In this document: in pieces, positions 8,078 through 11,203 of the stretch
Layout: each line of letters opens with the position of its first letter
Position numbering within the stretch: position 1 is the first letter of the stretch
Assembly: GCA_002373875.1 (NCBI GenBank)
Contig: DFKQ01000069.1
Coordinates: 1 to 11,203, forward strand
Origin: Lachnospiraceae bacterium UBA3641
GTDB taxonomy: Bacteria; Bacillota; Clostridia; Lachnospirales; Lachnospiraceae
DNA: 11,203 nt
Direction of reading: 5' to 3'
Program-made: the position numbers and the translations under genes
Notes under the pieces: generated by a model
Seen by the model: the letters and a program-made list of their open reading frames with translations, nothing else
Told to the model about the DNA's origin: nothing
The model's database searches: none

Positions 8078-8956
8078 ATGGAATCCAATAATCAGAAGAT
8101 CAGAAAAAAAAGAAAATACAAAAAATTCAAAGACATGACCCGGCCCCAGCAGATAAAGCTGGTGAGGTCCCTGACGATAGTCGGAGTGGTGTTTCTGTCA
8201 ATCATCGTACTTATCGCAAGTACCGTATTTAAAAATATGGCAGGTAAAAGAGCTGAGAGCGACAACGAAGGCGATATCTTCAGTATGGGGGCTGTAGATG
8301 ATGATACGAGCGTGATCACCTTAGATGTGCCTGCAGCTGTCCGCGAAAGTATAAAAAAAGATGCACAGGAAGAACCCGATATGACTCCGATATATCAGGG
8401 GATGAAACGGGATAACTCTGATTTTGCCGGATATCTTAAGATCGACGGAACCGGAATAGAATACCCGGTAATGTACTCGCCGGATGATCCCGAGCGGTAT
8501 CTTGATAAGGATTTCTCCCTTGAGAAGAGCGTTCGTGGACTTCCATTTATAGATGCAAGATGCAAGCTTGAGCCTGCCAGCGATAACCTTATAATATACG
8601 GTCACAACATGAAGGACGGGACCATGTTCGGTAAACTTGATGCCTATAATGATAAGGAATACTGCAAGCAGCATCCTGTCATTAAATACGATACCCTGCA
8701 GGGGTCCGAATCCTATGAGGTTGTATACGCTTTCTACGACCGGGTATATTATAATGATGAATCCGACTTCCGTTTCTATGATTTTATAGACGCAGACAGC
8801 CAGAATGATTTTGCCGAAACAATGAGCATTCTTGCTGCCAAGTCAATATACAATATGGGTATCCCCACCGAATACGGCGATAAGTTCATCACTCTTGTAA
8901 CCTGTTCATATCAGGAGGATGAAGGCAGATTCGTAGTGATCGCCAGGAAAAAATGA
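8078..8956 (+). CDS. Class B sortase
   Basis: Membrane-bound cysteine transpeptidase that cleaves a C-terminal sorting motif and links the protein to peptidoglycan or to another subunit. A very basic cytoplasmic N-terminus (6-30) is followed by one membrane segment (about 31-50) and an extracellular catalytic domain (about 100-292). The catalytic triad is visible: His176 in IIYGHN, Cys276 in TLVTC and Arg284 in EGRFVV. The long helix-containing insertion (about 233-266) before the Cys strand is the class B hallmark. Length 292 is slightly above the usual 230-260 because of the basic N-terminus and a linker. The start has AGGA seven nt before the ATG. It shares an operon with the adhesin, its most likely substrate. 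Its own TGA (8954-8956) is the first three bases of palindromic element copy 2. Confidence 0.93.
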   Translation: MESNNQKIRKKRKYKKFKDMTRPQQIKLVRSLTIVGVVFLSIIVLIASTVFKNMAGKRAESDNEGDIFSMGAVDDDTSVITLDVPAAVRESIKKDAQEEPDMTPIYQGMKRDNSDFAGYLKIDGTGIEYPVMYSPDDPERYLDKDFSLEKSVRGLPFIDARCKLEPASDNLIIYGHNMKDGTMFGKLDAYNDKEYCKQHPVIKYDTLQGSESYEVVYAFYDRVYYNDESDFRFYDFIDADSQNDFAETMSILAAKSIYNMGIPTEYGDKFITLVTCSYQEDEGRFVVIARKK

Positions 8957-9025
8957 AACAAAGGGGACGGTTCCTCGGTTCACTGATAAAATATGAACCG
9001 AGGAACCGTCCCCTTGTTTCATTTT
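8948..9025 (-). terminator. Probable bidirectional terminator between sortase and etfA genes
   Basis: The hairpin of element copy 2 starts 11 nt after the etfA stop codon. On the minus strand it runs into six T residues (A-run at 8948-8953 on plus), giving a plausible intrinsic terminator for etfBA. In the plus direction the following TTTCATTTT is a weaker T-tract for the sortase transcript. It is the only candidate terminator between the convergent units. Confidence 0.65.
8950..9025. repeat. Palindromic intergenic element, copy 2 (GGGGACGGTTCC core)
   Basis: Arms of about 32 nt (8950-8982 and 8994-9025) are reverse complements apart from one extra A in the left arm, around an 11-nt loop (8983-8993). 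The core is the same as at 1780-1878. Next to the loop this copy has CTCGGTTCA/TGAACCGAG, where copy 1 has CTCGTTTCA/TGAAACGAG: a compensated pair change in both arms. It lies between convergent genes and begins with the sortase stop codon. Confidence 0.92.
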
Positions 9026-9036
9026 AAAAATTCAGT

Positions 9037-10110
9037 TTAGGCCTGCTTAGCTGCCTTGGCTGCCTTGATCTCCTCGGTTAACTTCGGAACGATCTTGTTA
9101 AGGTCGCCTACAACACCGTAATCGGCTACATCGAAGATGGGAGCATCCTCATCCTTATTGATGGCAATGATCACATCTGACTCTTCCATACCCGCAACGT
9201 GCTGTATGGCACCTGAGATACCAACCGCAACATAGAGGTTGGGACGAACGGTCTTACCTGTCTGGCCAACCTGCATATCCTTGGGCTTCCAGCCTGCATC
9301 TACAACCGCACGTGAGCATGATACCTGTCCGCCAAGAGCCTCGGCAAGGTCCTCAAGGATCTTGAAGTTCTCGGGTGAACCGACACCACGTCCGCCTGAT
9401 ACTAAGATCTTGGCATCCATGATATCCTTAACGTTTGATACAGCCTTAACAACTTCCTTGATGGTCACATACCTGTTGTTGGAAGTAAATCCGGGATTGT
9501 ACTCGATAATCTCAGCCTTGGCACCCTTCTTGGGAGCAAGCTTCTGCATAACGCCGGGACGAACCGTAGCCATCTGAGGACGGTTGTCGGGACATGCGAT
9601 GGTAGCGATCGTGTTACCGCCGAATGCGGGACGGGTCATAAGGAGCTGGCCGTGAAGCTGCTCGTCTTCCTTACCCGGTATGGGCTGAAGCGGAAAATCA
9701 CCTATATTAAGTACCGTACAGTCAGCCGTAAGACCTGTCTCAACACGGGCTGAAACCGTAGGGCCAAGGTCACGTCCGATGGCTGTTGCACCAACCAGAA
9801 CGATCTCAGGCTTGAATTCATTGATAACGGATGAAAGAGCATGAGCGTAAGGCTCAGTCCTGTATTCCTTAAGTTCGGGATCATCAACCACGATAACCTT
9901 GTCTGCACCGTACTCGGCAAGGTTGTCTGCGAGTGACTTTACGTCAGATCCGATAAGAACGGCGGTAACTTCCTTGGTCTCAAGTGACTCTGCAAGCTCC
10001 TTGGCCTTTCCTATTAATTCATATGCGATTGAGCTGACCTTATTGTCAACCTGCTGCGCGAATACGAAGACACCCTTGTACTGCGCAATCTGTTCAGGAG
10101 TCATTTTCAT
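9037..10110 (-). CDS. etfA: Electron transfer flavoprotein, alpha subunit
   Basis: FAD-binding subunit of the EtfAB heterodimer. In butyrate-forming anaerobes this works with butyryl-CoA dehydrogenase to couple NADH oxidation to crotonyl-CoA and ferredoxin reduction. The N-terminal half (to about 215) is the nucleotide-fold domain. The C-terminal half carries the FAD-binding signature: VSGGRGVGS (237-245), QTGKTVRPNLY (283-293), GISGAIQH (297-304) and INKD (317-320). The 357 residues fit the family's longer clostridial type. It lies downstream of etfB, but with an unusual 181-nt spacer. The AGAAAGGA ribosome site (10127-10134) is 16 nt from this ATG, an atypically long gap. A nearer out-of-frame ATG exists at 10123, and no in-frame upstream start is available. 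A bifurcating role is inferred from context. Confidence 0.96.
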   Translation of the reverse strand: MKMTPEQIAQYKGVFVFAQQVDNKVSSIAYELIGKAKELAESLETKEVTAVLIGSDVKSLADNLAEYGADKVIVVDDPELKEYRTEPYAHALSSVINEFKPEIVLVGATAIGRDLGPTVSARVETGLTADCTVLNIGDFPLQPIPGKEDEQLHGQLLMTRPAFGGNTIATIACPDNRPQMATVRPGVMQKLAPKKGAKAEIIEYNPGFTSNNRYVTIKEVVKAVSNVKDIMDAKILVSGGRGVGSPENFKILEDLAEALGGQVSCSRAVVDAGWKPKDMQVGQTGKTVRPNLYVAVGISGAIQHVAGMEESDVIIAINKDEDAPIFDVADYGVVGDLNKIVPKLTEEIKAAKAAKQA

Positions 10111-10123
10111 AATTGTATACCAT
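10094..10123 (-). CDS. Possible 9-codon leader peptide overlapping the etfA start
   Basis: An ATG three nt after the AAAGGA ribosome binding site opens a nine-codon frame (MVYNYENDS) that ends with TGA within codons 5-6 of etfA in another frame. The spacing from the ribosome site is short for this ATG and long for the etfA ATG, so initiation could divide between the two. It may equally be chance. There is no protein-level evidence. Confidence 0.2.
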   Translation of the reverse strand: MVYNYENDS

Positions 10124-10145
10124 TTATCCTTTCTATATTATTGAT

Positions 10146-10283
10146 GCACGCGCCGCTTCGCTTAGCTCTCGCGTCGCTACAACCATTCGCAATCCGTCCT
10201 GTCGGACTACTTGCTCATGTTTGTGCAGGTCATTAGTTCAATCGTCTTTTTATGCAAGCATAACATCCGATTGACCTATGACC
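10146..10283 (-). other. Multi-hairpin intergenic element between etfB and etfA, class unknown
   Basis: The etfB-etfA spacer contains a layered stem: GGTCAT/ATGACC (10228-10233 with 10278-10283), TCAATCG/CGATTGA (10238-10244 with 10268-10274) and TTATGC/GCATAA (10250-10255 with 10258-10263), with small internal loops. Next to it is a shorter imperfect stem, GCAA..TCCG/CGGA..TTGC (10189-10214). Then comes a GC-rich block (10146-10180) with repeated GCGA on the minus strand and a weak ACGCG/CGCGT pairing. It could be a transcript-processing or attenuation structure in etfBA mRNA, a structured RNA, or an inserted small element. It matches no class that I can name. Confidence 0.55.
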
Positions 10284-10291
10284 CTGTTGCA

Positions 10292-11077
10292 TCATATGAT
10301 GTGCTTCTCGTCAAGCTTGCCGACGATATATGATACTGCTTCCTCGGGTGATTCGGGAACAACCTTCTCGCCTGCACCCTTACGAACCTTGTCCGATGCC
10401 TTGGCGATCTTGGTAGGTGAACCGTTAAGTCCAAGGTTGCCGTCCTCAACATCCTTAAGGTCTGCACGTCCCCATGTGGTGATCTCTGCTGCACAGGCAT
10501 CAAAGATTCCGCCGGGAGTCATATATCTGGGCTCATTAAGCTCGGAAAGAGCTGTGATAAGGCAGGGCATCTTAGCCTCAAGCATATGATAACGATCATC
10601 ATACTGACGCTTAACGATAACCTTGTCGCCATCTATCTTGATCTCCTGAGCATATGAGATTACGGGAAGTCCGAGATGCTCAGCTATCTGAGGACCAACC
10701 TGAGCCGTATCACCGTCGATAGCCTGACGGCCCGTGATGATAAGGTCATACTCAAGATTCCTTAAAGCTCCTGCTATTGTTGTTGATGTTGCCCATGTGT
10801 CGGCACCACCAAGTACGCGGTCTGTTACAAGAACGCCCTTGTCAGCGCCCATTGCGATCGCCTCACGAAGTACGTCCGTTGCCTTGGGAAGACCCATGGT
10901 AAGAACCGTAACCTCTGCGCCATACTCATCCTTTAACCTGAGTGCTGCCTCAAGACCTGCCTTGTCATCAGGGTTCATGATCGCAAGCATGGCACCTCTA
11001 TCAAGTGTTCCGTCGGGATTAAACTTAACGCCACCCTTAGTATCGGGAACCTGTTTAATACATACTACTACTTTCAT
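10292..11077 (-). CDS. etfB: Electron transfer flavoprotein, beta subunit
   Basis: Partner of EtfA. The EtfB fold carries a nucleotide-binding site (AMP, or a second FAD in bifurcating complexes) and, in bifurcating types, the NADH-oxidising centre. Family landmarks are CIKQVPDT (6-13), MNPDDKAGLEAALRL (34-48), the MGADKGVLVTD run (76-86) and DLIITGRQAIDGDTAQVGPQ (111-130), followed by IAEHLGLP. The length of 261 is usual. It starts with an AAAGGA ribosome site eight nt before the ATG at 11077. It is the first Etf gene in the transcript, and a butyryl-CoA dehydrogenase gene would be expected upstream, outside the window. The ribosome-site context (TAGAAAGGATAA) is repeated before etfA. Confidence 0.96.
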   Translation of the reverse strand: MKVVVCIKQVPDTKGGVKFNPDGTLDRGAMLAIMNPDDKAGLEAALRLKDEYGAEVTVLTMGLPKATDVLREAIAMGADKGVLVTDRVLGGADTWATSTTIAGALRNLEYDLIITGRQAIDGDTAQVGPQIAEHLGLPVISYAQEIKIDGDKVIVKRQYDDRYHMLEAKMPCLITALSELNEPRYMTPGGIFDACAAEITTWGRADLKDVEDGNLGLNGSPTKIAKASDKVRKGAGEKVVPESPEEAVSYIVGKLDEKHII

Positions 11078-11115
11078 AGTTATTATCCTTTCTACAAATA
11101 TTTATTTACGTTTAA

Positions 11116-11203
11116 GCCGCGGGATCTCAATTGCTTCTTTTGATTTCCCTCAACTTCCAGCCGCGGGATCTCAAATCTTTCTTTTGATTCCCCTCAACTT
11201 CCA
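11116..11203. repeat. Two 44-bp tandem direct repeats upstream of etfB
   Basis: Copies at 11116-11159 and 11160-11203 both begin GCCGCGGGATCTCAA and end CCCTCAACTTCCA. They match at 40 of 44 positions. The second copy ends at the window edge, so the array may continue. Each contains the palindrome CCGCGG. The 44-bp period is not a multiple of three and there is no spacer, so neither a protein repeat nor a CRISPR array is favoured. The array lies 39 nt before the etfB start, where an operon spacer after the preceding gene would be. Confidence 0.85.

Noticed and set aside
11116..11203. CRISPR array
   Set aside because: The 44-bp copies are directly adjacent without unique spacers, and no cas gene is present.

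Overview
The window looks like a chromosomal segment of an anaerobic, plant-fibre-degrading Lachnospiraceae-type Firmicute (Butyrivibrio or Pseudobutyrivibrio would fit). The genus is inferred from gene content: an EtfBA pair of the butyrate-pathway type, a secreted GH5 endoglucanase with a cellulose-binding-like module, a very large BspA/Big_2 surface protein with Pro-Thr linkers, and a class B sortase. AGGAGG-type ribosome binding sites agree with a Gram-positive host.

Layout. Bases 39-1769 (minus) hold a zinc/manganese-type ABC importer: ATPase (znuC-like) followed by permease (znuB-like), with no solute-binding protein in view. The ATPase has an unusual His-rich C-terminal tail. Bases 1875-3710 (minus) encode a membrane-anchored or secreted CBM2-like + GH5 endoglucanase. 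A 193-bp divergent intergenic region (3711-3903) carries a good sigma-A-type promoter and an 11-bp leader hairpin ahead of the rightward pair 3904-8956. That pair is a 1369-residue adhesin-like protein (26-residue BspA repeats, seven Ig-like domains, a novel-looking C-terminal module) and a class B sortase 64 nt downstream. Bases 9037-11077 (minus) encode EtfB then EtfA, presumably the distal part of a bcd-etfBA operon whose bcd would lie beyond the right edge.

How the genes may work together. The sortase and adhesin probably form an enzyme-substrate pair. The adhesin ends in VPRTGY plus a six-residue polar tail, without the hydrophobic segment and basic tail expected of a sorting signal. The divergently transcribed cellulase suggests a shared role in fibre attachment and degradation.

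Non-coding structure is prominent. Two copies of the same long palindromic element (core GGGGACGGTTCC) lie at 1780-1878 and 8950-9025. Each supplies the TGA stop codon of the gene it follows, and the two copies show compensatory base changes between their arms. A third, unrelated multi-hairpin stretch fills the 181-bp gap between etfB and etfA, two genes normally almost touching. Two 44-bp tandem repeats lie upstream of etfB at the window edge. These elements, and the tail-less sortase substrate, are the most unusual content here.
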